Of a DNA stretch of 6,011 nucleotides, positions 1 through 5,203 are shown piece after piece. How positions within the stretch are numbered: position 1 is the first letter of the stretch; each line of letters opens with the position of its first letter. Under the pieces are notes generated by a model, which was not told the origin of the DNA, did no database searches, and was given only the letters and a program-made list of their open reading frames with translations. Position numbers and translations under genes: made by a program. Origin of the DNA: an uncultured Oscillospiraceae bacterium (GTDB lineage: Bacteria; Bacillota; Clostridia; Oscillospirales; Oscillospiraceae); NCBI GenBank assembly GCA_934659445.1, contig CAKUHV010000098.1, positions 1-6,011 of the forward strand, given 5' to 3'.

Positions 1-8
1 GTCTGCAT
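1..8 (-). CDS. 5' end of a divergent minus-strand gene (product unknown)
   Basis: Read on the minus strand, an ATG at 8-6 is followed by CAG and then the window edge. An 8-base Shine-Dalgarno match, AAAGGAGG (complement of 16-23), lies 7 nt upstream, which is ideal spacing. A sigma-A-like promoter on the same strand (132-160) points at it and would give a leader of about 115 nt. Only two codons are visible, so no product can be proposed. The call rests on the ribosome binding site, start codon and promoter occurring in the right order. It could still be a chance match, because no coding sequence can be tested. Confidence 0.5.
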
Positions 9-119
9 AAAGGGGCCTCCTTTGATGGATGTGTCATGATCATACCGGAGCGGCTGTCCCATAAACAGGACTTTTATAAAGGCCCGGAGGAAAAAACTTC
101 CGCCGGGGAGAGAAACGTT

Positions 120-175
120 TGTTCCACCCGTAGAATACAACGGACGTTCTATTTTGTCAAGATATAAGTGGAACA
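120..175. repeat. 8-bp inverted repeat flanking the divergent promoter
   Basis: TGTTCCAC at 120-127 and GTGGAACA at 168-175 are perfect inverted copies 40 nt apart, bracketing the minus-strand -10 and -35 boxes. A second, smaller inverted pair (TAGAA 131-135, TTCTA 147-151) is nested inside and covers part of the -10. The placement resembles paired operator half-sites around a promoter. No regulator gene is visible, and short inverted repeats can arise by chance, so a regulatory role is inference. Confidence 0.3.
132..160 (-). promoter_or_regulatory. Sigma-A-like promoter for the divergent minus-strand gene
   Basis: On the minus strand a perfect -35 box TTGACA (complement of 155-160) is followed by a 17-nt spacer and TATTCT (complement of 132-137, 4 of 6 matches to TATAAT). 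Transcription would start near 125 and run leftwards through an AT-rich leader. The leader contains an imperfect hairpin (83-107: 5 bp, one mismatch, 4 bp) before the ribosome binding site at 16-23. The perfect -35 and optimal spacing make this one of the two best promoters in the window. Confidence 0.6.
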
Positions 176-238
176 TTTTTTCGATTTTCTGTGTGGGCCG
201 CCGGTTATCCCGGCGGAGCTGTAAAAAAATTGAAGCAC

Positions 239-263
239 AACGCTGTTTTTGCGAAAAAGCGTT
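239..263 (+). other. Hairpin just upstream of the typA promoter
   Basis: AACGC (239-243) pairs with GCGTT (259-263), and TTTTT (246-250) pairs with AAAAA (254-258) around a GCG loop, leaving a 2-nt bulge. The right arm touches the -35 box of the typA promoter (262-267). It is not followed by a T-run in either direction, so it is not a convincing terminator. As DNA it could be a protein-binding site; its function is unknown. Confidence 0.35.
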
Positions 264-290
264 GCCTTTTCCTGAAAACAGGGGTATAAT
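262..290 (+). promoter_or_regulatory. Promoter of typA
   Basis: TTGCCT (262-267, 4 of 6 to TTGACA), a 17-nt spacer and a perfect TATAAT (285-290) form a sigma-A-type promoter. The start would be near 297, giving a leader of about 90 nt before typA. The region is AT-rich relative to the rest of the window, as expected for a promoter. The predicted transcript is divergent from the minus-strand one starting near 125. Confidence 0.65.
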
Positions 291-312
291 TTTTCGTCAG
301 AAAAATCCGGAC

Positions 313-378
313 GGCCCATATGCCACGTTCTGCCGGGCCTGCTTTTGATTTTCATCGTGGTTTTTCCACGCAAAGGAG
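313..378 (+). promoter_or_regulatory. typA 5' leader with alternative hairpins and Shine-Dalgarno
   Basis: CGTGG at 356-360 can pair with CCACG at 366-370 (5-bp stem, TTTTT loop), placing a hairpin directly before the Shine-Dalgarno AAAGGAG (372-378, 9 nt before ATG). The same CGTGG can instead pair with an upstream CCACG at 323-327, so the two folds exclude each other. GGCCC (313-317) can also pair with GGGCC (335-339). Such an arrangement could tune translation, for example with temperature. The stems are short and no known riboswitch class is recognised. Confidence 0.3.
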
Positions 379-387
379 ATAGAGTAT

Positions 388-2217
388 ATGAAGAATGAAA
401 AACTGCGCAACGTTGCCATTATCGCCCACGTCGACCATGGAAAAACCACGCTGGTGGACGAGATGCTCAAGCAGTCCGGCGTCTACCGGGAAAATCAGGC
501 CGTGGTGGAGCGGGTGATGGACTCCAACGACCTGGAGCGGGAGCGGGGCATCACCATCCTGGCCAAGAATACCGCCGTGCAGTACGGCGACGTGAAGATC
601 AACATCGTGGACACCCCGGGCCACGCCGACTTCGGCGGCGAGGTGGAGCGCATCCTGAAGATGGTCAACGGCGTTATCCTGCTGGTGGACGCCGCCGAGG
701 GCCCCATGCCCCAGACCCGCTTCGTCCTGTCCAAGGCCCTTGAGCTGGGCCACCGGGTGATCGTGGTGGTGAACAAGATCGACCGCCCCGACCAGCGCAT
801 CCACGAGGTGATGGACGAGGTGCTGGAGCTGCTGCTGGACCTGAACGCCACCGACGAGCAGTTCGAGTCCCCCACCCTGTTCTGCTCCGGCCGGCAGGGC
901 ACCGCCTCTTACTCCCCCGACGTCCCGGGCACCGACCTGAAGCCCCTGTTCGAGACCATCATCAACTATATCCCCGCCCCCGAGGCCGACGTGGACCAGC
1001 CCTTCCAGATGCTGGTGTCCTCCATCGACTACAACGAGTTTGTGGGCCGCATCGCCATCGGCCGCATCGAGCGGGGCACCATCAGGCAGAATCAGGAGAT
1101 CGCGGTGTGCAACTACCACGACCCCGACGCCGCCCCCAAGAAGGCCAAGGCCACCGCCCTGTATGAGTTCGACGGGCTGGCCAAGGTGCCCGTGCAGCAG
1201 TCCACCGCCGGCAACATCATCGCCATGAGCGGCATCGGCGACATCACCATCGGCGACACCATCTGCGCCCCCGACTGCATCGAGCCCATAGAGTTCGTGA
1301 AGATCTCCGCCCCCACCATCGAGATGACCTTCTCCGTGAACGACTCCCCCTTCGCCGGACGGGAGGGCAAGTTCGTCACCAGCCGCCAGCTGCGGGACCG
1401 CCTGTTCCGGGAGACGCTGAAGGACGTGTCCCTGCGGGTGACCGAGGTGGAGAACTCCACCGACTCCTTCAACGTGGCCGGCCGGGGCGAGATGTCTCTG
1501 TCTATCCTGATCGAGACCATGCGCCGGGAGGGCTATGAGCTTCAGGTCTCGCCCCCCCGTGTGCTGTATCAGACGATTGACGGGGTGAAGTGCGAGCCCG
1601 TGGAGCGGCTGGTGGTGGACGTGCCCGGGGACTGCGTGGGCGCGGTGATGGAAAAGATCGGCAGCCGCAAGGGCGAGTTTTTGTCCATGAACCCCGTGGG
1701 CAGCCGCACCAAGCTGGAGTTCCTGGTGCCCTCCCGGGGCCTGTTCGGCTACCGCAACGAGTTTTTGACCGACACCAAGGGCGAGGGCATCATGGCCTCC
1801 GTCTTTGAGAAGTACGCCCCCGTGAAGGGGGAGATCACCCGCCGCTCCACCGGCTCTCTGGTGGCCTTCGAGACCGGCGAGGCCGTGACCTACGGCCTGT
1901 TCAACGCCCAGGAGCGGGGCACCCTGTTCATCGGCCCGGGCACCCCGGTGTACGCCGGCATGATCGTGGGCGAGTGCCCCAAGCAGGAGGACATCTCCGT
2001 CAACGTCTGCAAGAAGAAGCAGCTGACCAATATGCGGGCCTCCGGCTCCGACGAGGCCCTGCGCCTGACGCCCCCCAAGCAGATGAGTCTGGAGCAGTGT
2101 CTGGAGTTCCTGGCGGACGACGAGCTGCTGGAGTGCACCCCGGAGAATCTGCGCCTGCGCAAGCGCATTCTGGACCACGGCGACCGGATGCGCGAGGCGT
2201 CCAAGAAGAAGGGCTGA
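388..2217 (+). CDS. typA: Ribosome-associated translational GTPase TypA/BipA
   Basis: The 609-residue product has the usual length and full architecture of TypA/BipA, an EF-G-like GTPase that binds the 70S ribosome and is linked to ribosome assembly and to growth under cold or other stress. The GTPase motifs are intact: P-loop AHVDHGKT at residues 13-20, the switch I stretch RERGITI at 51-57, DTPGH at 75-79, NKID at 129-132, and a G5-like SGR at 167-169 where SAR/SAK is commoner. A beta-barrel domain follows (about 205-300), then EF-G III- and V-like domains (about 310-480). The BipA-specific C-terminal domain includes GLFGYRNEF (451-459) and the lysine-rich KKKQLTNMRAS (542-552) that contacts rRNA and tRNA in the family. 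The start is fixed by AAAGGAG 9 nt upstream. It appears monocistronic, with its own promoter and a long repeat-filled gap after it. Confidence 0.97.
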   Translation: MKNEKLRNVAIIAHVDHGKTTLVDEMLKQSGVYRENQAVVERVMDSNDLERERGITILAKNTAVQYGDVKINIVDTPGHADFGGEVERILKMVNGVILLVDAAEGPMPQTRFVLSKALELGHRVIVVVNKIDRPDQRIHEVMDEVLELLLDLNATDEQFESPTLFCSGRQGTASYSPDVPGTDLKPLFETIINYIPAPEADVDQPFQMLVSSIDYNEFVGRIAIGRIERGTIRQNQEIAVCNYHDPDAAPKKAKATALYEFDGLAKVPVQQSTAGNIIAMSGIGDITIGDTICAPDCIEPIEFVKISAPTIEMTFSVNDSPFAGREGKFVTSRQLRDRLFRETLKDVSLRVTEVENSTDSFNVAGRGEMSLSILIETMRREGYELQVSPPRVLYQTIDGVKCEPVERLVVDVPGDCVGAVMEKIGSRKGEFLSMNPVGSRTKLEFLVPSRGLFGYRNEFLTDTKGEGIMASVFEKYAPVKGEITRRSTGSLVAFETGEAVTYGLFNAQERGTLFIGPGTPVYAGMIVGECPKQEDISVNVCKKKQLTNMRASGSDEALRLTPPKQMSLEQCLEFLADDELLECTPENLRLRKRILDHGDRMREASKKKG

Positions 2218-2236
2218 TTAAATTCCCGCCCACCCT

Positions 2237-2282
2237 CCCTTTTTAGATGAGTGGGGGTTACACCCCCACACCCCCGTAGGGG
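2237..2282. repeat. 46-nt intergenic repeat, copy 1 (after typA)
   Basis: This segment begins CCCTTTTTAGATG, continues through an 8-bp hairpin (GTGGGGGT / ACCCCCAC with a TAC loop) and ends CCCCCGTAGGGG. It matches 5111-5156 at 43 of 46 positions. Both copies start about 20 nt after the stop codon of a plus-strand gene. The T-run precedes the hairpin, so neither strand shows a classical intrinsic terminator. It looks like a copy of a dispersed non-coding repeat family; whether it is mobile, structural or a transcript-end signal is not known. Confidence 0.8.
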
Positions 2283-2379
2283 GCTCCGCCCCCTATGACC
2301 CGGGGGCCAGTGAGGCCGACTCCCCCTGTCAGGGGGAGATGGCCGGAGGCCAGAGGGGGTAGGGATCACCGGCCCCTAC
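2276..2379. repeat. Repeat mosaic bounded by GTAGGGG...CCCCTAC ends
   Basis: The left end GTAGGGGG (2276-2283) and right end GGCCCCTAC (2371-2379) are inverted, as in the foldback element at 5150-5203. Inside are two perfect 8-bp stems with 3-nt loops: TAGGGGGC/GCCCCCTA (2277-2295, loop TCC) and CTCCCCCT/AGGGGGAG (2320-2338, loop GTC). The core GTGAGGCCGA (2310-2319) recurs at 2505-2514, again before a C-run. The segment resembles composite intergenic repeats I associate with high-GC clostridial genomes. It has no transposase and no supported coding sequence. Confidence 0.55.
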
Positions 2380-2406
2380 AAAAAACCACGAACGGCATAC
2401 CCCGTA

Positions 2407-2482
2407 GGCGGCCTTTGGCCGCCCGACGTTTGGCGGCGCGCCGGGTCATAGAACGTTTCGCAGGGCAAGGGCTCTGCCCTTG
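2407..2482. repeat. Two perfect 7-bp hairpins with 3-nt loops
   Basis: GGCGGCC-TTT-GGCCGCC occupies 2407-2423 and CAAGGGC-TCT-GCCCTTG occupies 2466-2482. They continue the series of short perfect stems with triloops that starts at 2254. The second lies close to the repeated GTGAGGCCGA core at 2505. Neither is followed by a T-run, so terminator function is unlikely. The rest of 2380-2530 shows no promoter, RNA gene or coding sequence that I can support. Confidence 0.55.
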
Positions 2483-2530
2483 TCGGCTTATGAATTGCGG
2501 CCCGGTGAGGCCGATCCCCCACAACATACG

Positions 2531-2576
2531 CCCCCCCCCCGCCATCCCGCCAACACGGGGCGGCGGGGGATCTTTT
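2531..2576 (+). other. Ten-C tract and GC hairpin before the membrane-protein gene
   Basis: Ten consecutive C residues (2531-2540) are followed by a GC hairpin, CCCGCC (2546-2551) with GGCGGG (2562-2567), then TCTTTT (2571-2576). The order stem then T-rich tract, just ahead of the Shine-Dalgarno at 2579, resembles a weak terminator or attenuator. The T-tract is short and interrupted and alternative pairings with the C-run exist, so I keep this as a tentative structural call. The C-run itself is a likely slippage site. Confidence 0.3.
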
Positions 2577-2594
2577 CCAAAAGGAGGCCCGCGC

Positions 2595-4028
2595 ATGAAG
2601 AAAAAGGAACTCCCGTCCCCGGTTTTGGCGCTGATCCTGCTGCTCTGCCTGGGCCTTCTGTTCGTGCCCGAGTGCGACGACTGCTACTTTATCTACTGGG
2701 ACTACACCAGCTGGAAGGACTTTCTCCTCACCCGGCCCATCCCCGACCCAGGGGTGGTGCTGGGGGTGCCCGCAAACGGCCGTTATCTGGGCAATCTGGC
2801 GGGGGTCCTTCTGGGCAAGCTGTACGTCTGGCCCGCTCTGCGGGGGGTGGTCATGGGGGCGGCGCTGCTGGCCCTGGTGTGGCTGCTGTCCGCCCGGGGG
2901 AGGAGCCTTCCCCGGCGGGAGGGGCTGGCGCTGGCCTTCTCCCTTGTGGTGCTGGCCCCCCGGGGCCTGTGGCAGCAGGTGTACTCCTGGGGCGCAGGCA
3001 TGGGCAACTATCTGCTGCCCATGGTGTGCGTGCTGCTGCTGATGAAATGGCTGGAGGGGGAGAAAAAGCTCCCCTTGTCCCTGCTGGCCCTGACCGCCTT
3101 TGCCGCCGCCCTGTGCATGGAGACGGTGACCATCTGGCTGGTGATGGCTGCGGCGGTGCTGTTTATCCTCCGCCTGCGGAAGGGACAGGGCAGGGGAGAG
3201 GCCGCCGCCCTGCTTCTGGGGGCGCTGGCGGGGGCGGTGTGCATGACTGCCGCCCCGGGGTACGGACAGGTGGGCAGCGGGGGCGACCAGCGCAGCCTGA
3301 GCCTGGCTCTGGTGGGAGAAAACCTGCCCGCCGTGGTCACCGAGACCCTGGTGCTGCCCGCCGCGGTGACGGCTCTGATCTCCTTCCTGCTGGTGTGGCT
3401 GCTCCGGAAGCAGGGGCGCGGCTGCTGGCGGGGCTTTGCCGCCGTACTGATCCCCCTGCACCTGTTCTGCCTCTGGAACTGGGCGGGGGACGTATCTCTG
3501 ACCTTCAGTCGGTACACTGCGCTGACCACGGCGGTGGGGCTGCTGCTGGCCGGGCTGTGGGCGGCTCTGCTGGTGCTGCTGCGGGAGCGGGGGAAACTTG
3601 CCGCGCTGGCCCTGTCCCTGTGTGTGCTCAACGGCCCGGTGCTGCTGCTGGGCATGGTGCGGCCCCGGAACTTCTTCCCCGGGTATGTGGTCTTGTGCGT
3701 CGTCGCCCTGCGGCTGTACGGACGGGCCCGGGCGGAGGGGCTGTCCCTGCGGAGCCTGAAGTGTCTGTATTGCGCGGCGGCGATCGCTCTGGTGGCCGTT
3801 GCGGGGATCTACTGGCGCAACGAGCGGGTGTTTGACCAGCGGCTGGCGCTGGCGCGGGAGCGGGTACAGGCGGGACAGACGGAGGTGACCCTGCCCCTGG
3901 TGCCTTATCCCGGCTGGACGGTGAACGAGCTGCCCGGCAAGGGGGATCTGTCCTATCTGGTCTACCGGGAAAAGCCCTGGGACGTGACCTTCACCTTTGT
4001 GCCCTATGAGCGGCGGGGGGACGGATGA
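2595..4028 (+). CDS. Polytopic membrane protein, DUF6056/GT-C-like
   Basis: The 477-residue product is very hydrophobic, with about 11-12 predicted membrane segments (for example near 8-24, 83-99, 136-152, 177-193, 248-270, 309-330, 361-375, 389-406), then a polar C-terminal tail of about 70 residues. After the first segment come an acidic ECDDC (26-30) and NGRYLGN (61-67), then YSWGAGMGNY (130-139) and RPRNFF (356-361). This pattern, an acidic pair after helix 1 and NGR before helix 2, resembles DUF6056 proteins and more distantly lipid-linked GT-C glycosyltransferases. Family and function are inferred from memory of the pattern; substrate unknown. The frame is open further upstream, to an ATG at 2295, but AAAAGGAGG (2579-2587) 7 nt before 2595 decides this start, and the upstream part reads as non-coding repeat. 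It stands alone, with no glycan genes visible beside it. Confidence 0.8.
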   Translation: MKKKELPSPVLALILLLCLGLLFVPECDDCYFIYWDYTSWKDFLLTRPIPDPGVVLGVPANGRYLGNLAGVLLGKLYVWPALRGVVMGAALLALVWLLSARGRSLPRREGLALAFSLVVLAPRGLWQQVYSWGAGMGNYLLPMVCVLLLMKWLEGEKKLPLSLLALTAFAAALCMETVTIWLVMAAAVLFILRLRKGQGRGEAAALLLGALAGAVCMTAAPGYGQVGSGGDQRSLSLALVGENLPAVVTETLVLPAAVTALISFLLVWLLRKQGRGCWRGFAAVLIPLHLFCLWNWAGDVSLTFSRYTALTTAVGLLLAGLWAALLVLLRERGKLAALALSLCVLNGPVLLLGMVRPRNFFPGYVVLCVVALRLYGRARAEGLSLRSLKCLYCAAAIALVAVAGIYWRNERVFDQRLALARERVQAGQTEVTLPLVPYPGWTVNELPGKGDLSYLVYREKPWDVTFTFVPYERRGDG

Positions 4029-4060
4029 AAAGCGGCGGGGGCAGTTCGGCGGCTTTCCCC

Positions 4061-4089
4061 TTGACAGTCCCCGGTTTTTCGGGTACAAT
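4061..4089 (+). promoter_or_regulatory. Strong sigma-A promoter of the T-box leader
   Basis: A perfect TTGACA (4061-4066), a 17-nt spacer and TACAAT (4084-4089, 5 of 6) form the strongest promoter in the window. It begins 32 nt after the membrane-protein stop codon. Transcription would start near 4096, immediately before the first conserved T-box elements. TCCCCGGT in the spacer (4068-4075) and ACCGGGGA at 4105-4112 are perfect inverted copies; the second also forms the base of T-box stem I. Confidence 0.85.
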
Positions 4090-4095
4090 GCAGGC

Positions 4096-4331
4096 AACGC
4101 AATGACCGGGGAACAGTACCCCGCGGCGGAAGCATCAGAGAGAGGATGGCCGGTGCAAATCCTCCTACGCCGCGCAGAGAAGGCCCCCCGTAGCCGCGCT
4201 CAGGCAATGGAGCGCCGGCCCCCCGCCGTTATCGGGATCGAGTGCCCGGCCGCCAGCCGGGAAATCAGGTGGAACCACGGACAAGCCCGTCTTGTTCGCC
4301 CTGAGCCTATCACGGGCTCAGGGCGTTTTTT
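4096..4331 (+). promoter_or_regulatory. T-box riboswitch leader, probably tRNA-Gly responsive
   Basis: T-boxes bind uncharged tRNA and switch between termination and read-through. Conserved elements appear in order: AATGA then GAACAGTA (4111-4118, specifier-loop 5' side); a stem GCGGCG/CGCCGC (4123-4128/4168-4173); the distal AGAGAG and GGTGCAAATCC (4137-4162); GAAGGC (4179-4184) on the specifier-loop 3' side; a 6-bp hairpin GCGCTC/GAGCGC (4196-4215); and the T-box AGGTGGAACCACGG (4267-4280). The antiterminator folds canonically: CAGG/CTTG (4266-4269/4291-4294) and ACGG/CCGT (4277-4280/4287-4290) around the 7-nt bulge TGGAACC. The bulge TGGA fits a UCCA acceptor end, meaning a U73 tRNA such as tRNA-Gly, and agrees with GGC as specifier. 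Reading one base later gives GCC (Ala), but tRNA-Ala has A73. The first gene after it is deoD; glyS follows. Confidence 0.9.
4297..4331 (+). terminator. Intrinsic terminator of the T-box leader
   Basis: A perfect 11-bp stem, CGCCCTGAGCC (4297-4307) with GGCTCAGGGCG (4315-4325) and a 7-nt loop, is followed directly by six T residues (4326-4331). This is the default OFF state of the T-box. Its left arm starts 2 nt after the predicted antiterminator ends, so in this fold the two do not share bases. The right arm has a second exact partner just downstream, CCTGAGCC at 4336-4343. Confidence 0.9.
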
Positions 4332-4380
4332 GTTACCTGAGCCGAAACGCCCCGCGGGGCAAACTGAAAGGAGAAGTATT
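4332..4380 (+). promoter_or_regulatory. T-box-to-deoD leader segment with ribosome binding site
   Basis: After the terminator T-run come CCTGAGCC (4336-4343) and AAACGCCC (4345-4352), both able to pair with the terminator's right arm and T-run in read-through RNA. A 12-nt perfect palindrome, GCCCCGCGGGGC (4349-4360), follows. The Shine-Dalgarno AAAGGAG (4367-4373) lies 7 nt before the deoD ATG and fixes that start. It stays outside the stems described. Confidence 0.5.
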
Positions 4381-5091
4381 ATGTCAACTCCCCACAACAC
4401 CGCTGCCAAAGGCGACTTCGCCAAGACCGTCCTCATGCCCGGCGACCCCCTGCGGGCCCAGTTCATCGCCGAGACCTTCCTGGAGAACCCCAAGCTGGTA
4501 AACAACGTCCGGGGCATCCAGGGCTATACCGGAACCTATAAGGGCATCCCCGTCAGCGTCATGGCCAGCGGCATGGGCATCCCCTCCATCGGCATCTACT
4601 CCTATGAGCTGTTCACCCAGTACGATGTGGAGAACATCATCCGCATCGGCACCGCCGGCGCCCTGCGGGCCGACATGGAGCTGGGCAGCGTGTGCGCCGC
4701 CATGGGCTCCTGCACCGACTCCAACTTCGCCCAGCAGTACGAGCTGGGCGCGGCCTTCGCCCCCATTTGCAGCTACGAGCTGCTGTCCGCCGCCGTGGAC
4801 AGCGCCAAGGAGCTGGGCGTGAAGATGCCCGTGGGCAATGTGTTCTCCTCCGACGTGTTCTATGACGCCGCCGGCCGGGCCAAGCGCCTGCAGAAGATGG
4901 GCGTCATGGCCGTGGAGATGGAGTCCGCCGGGCTGTACTGCACCGCCGCCTACACCGGCAAGCGGGCGCTGACCATCCTGTCCATTTCCGACAGCCTGGT
5001 CACCGGCGAGGAGCTGCCCGCCGAGGACCGCCAGACCACCTTTACCAATATGATGAAGATCGCCCTGGAAGTGGCGGTCAAGATGAATTGA
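4381..5091 (+). CDS. deoD: Purine nucleoside phosphorylase, DeoD (hexameric) type
   Basis: The 236-residue product matches the usual 235-239 residues of DeoD. The enzyme cleaves purine (deoxy)nucleosides with phosphate to a free base and (deoxy)ribose-1-phosphate in cytoplasmic purine salvage. Active-site residues known from the E. coli enzyme are present, shifted by about one: H5 (neighbouring subunit), the phosphate-binding MPGDPLR (19-25) with G21 and R25, R44 in NNVRG, R88 with T91 replacing the family serine, the ribose-binding VEMES (178-182), and the catalytic pair D204 and R217. The E. coli segment SDHIRTHE is SDSLVTGE here. The start is set by AAAGGAG 7 nt upstream; reading the frame further upstream would run through the T-box. 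Its position behind a tRNA-Gly-type T-box and ahead of glyS is unusual and implies control by tRNA charging. No other nucleoside-catabolism gene is adjacent. Confidence 0.95.
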   Translation: MSTPHNTAAKGDFAKTVLMPGDPLRAQFIAETFLENPKLVNNVRGIQGYTGTYKGIPVSVMASGMGIPSIGIYSYELFTQYDVENIIRIGTAGALRADMELGSVCAAMGSCTDSNFAQQYELGAAFAPICSYELLSAAVDSAKELGVKMPVGNVFSSDVFYDAAGRAKRLQKMGVMAVEMESAGLYCTAAYTGKRALTILSISDSLVTGEELPAEDRQTTFTNMMKIALEVAVKMN

Positions 5092-5110
5092 TTTAATACC
5101 CTCCCTCCCA

Positions 5111-5156
5111 CCCTTTTTAGATGTGTGGGGGTTTCACCCCCACGCCCCCGTAGGGG
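5111..5156. repeat. 46-nt intergenic repeat, copy 2 (after deoD)
   Basis: This is the partner of 2237-2282, differing at three positions: the base after AGATG, the hairpin loop base and the base after CCCCCAC. The 8-bp stem GTGGGGGT/ACCCCCAC is kept, and the variable loop base leaves it intact. It starts 19 nt after the deoD stop codon. Its right end GTAGGGG doubles as the left end of the foldback element that follows. Confidence 0.8.
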
Positions 5157-5203
5157 CGGATGTCCTCATCCGCCCGCGGACCGCCACATGGGGCGGCCCC
5201 TAC
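5150..5203. repeat. 54-nt foldback element with GTAGGGG/CCCCTAC ends
   Basis: The ends GTAGGGG (5150-5156) and CCCCTAC (5197-5203) are perfect inverted repeats. Inside, GGGCGGATG-TCCT-CATCCGCCC (5154-5175) forms a 9-bp hairpin and CCGCC/GGCGG (5181-5185/5192-5196) a second one, giving a cruciform or three-way-junction fold. The form is like a tiny non-autonomous or REP-type intergenic element. It encodes no protein and shows no obvious target-site duplication. The typA-downstream mosaic shares the same type of ends. Confidence 0.6.

Noticed and set aside
352..2178. Long minus-strand open frame (608 codons) opposite typA
   Set aside because: It mirrors the strongly G/C-ending codons of typA, its protein is low-complexity (rich in G, H, L, V, A) with no recognisable domain, and the opposite frame is an intact, conserved GTPase.
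2237..2268. Intrinsic terminator for typA
   Set aside because: The T-run (2240-2244) comes before the hairpin on the plus strand, and the minus strand has an A-run there on its far side, so neither orientation gives stem followed by U-run.
2295..2594. 100-codon N-terminal extension of the membrane protein from an ATG at 2295
   Set aside because: It translates intergenic hairpin repeats and the C10 tract into arginine/proline-rich sequence, and AAAAGGAGG at 2579-2587 clearly selects ATG 2595.
2480..3835. Alternative plus-strand frame overlapping the membrane-protein gene
   Set aside because: Composition is rich in G, A, R and P with no membrane pattern, and there is no suitable ribosome binding site. 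The 2595 frame has an ideal one and coherent transmembrane segments.
2376..4097. Long minus-strand open frame opposite the membrane-protein gene
   Set aside because: The protein is dominated by Q, P, G and H, typical of an antisense shadow of leucine-rich membrane codons, and it continues through repeats at both ends.
3997..4380. 128-codon N-terminal extension of DeoD
   Set aside because: It would translate the promoter, T-box and terminator. The remaining 236 residues match the family's normal length and a good Shine-Dalgarno precedes 4381.
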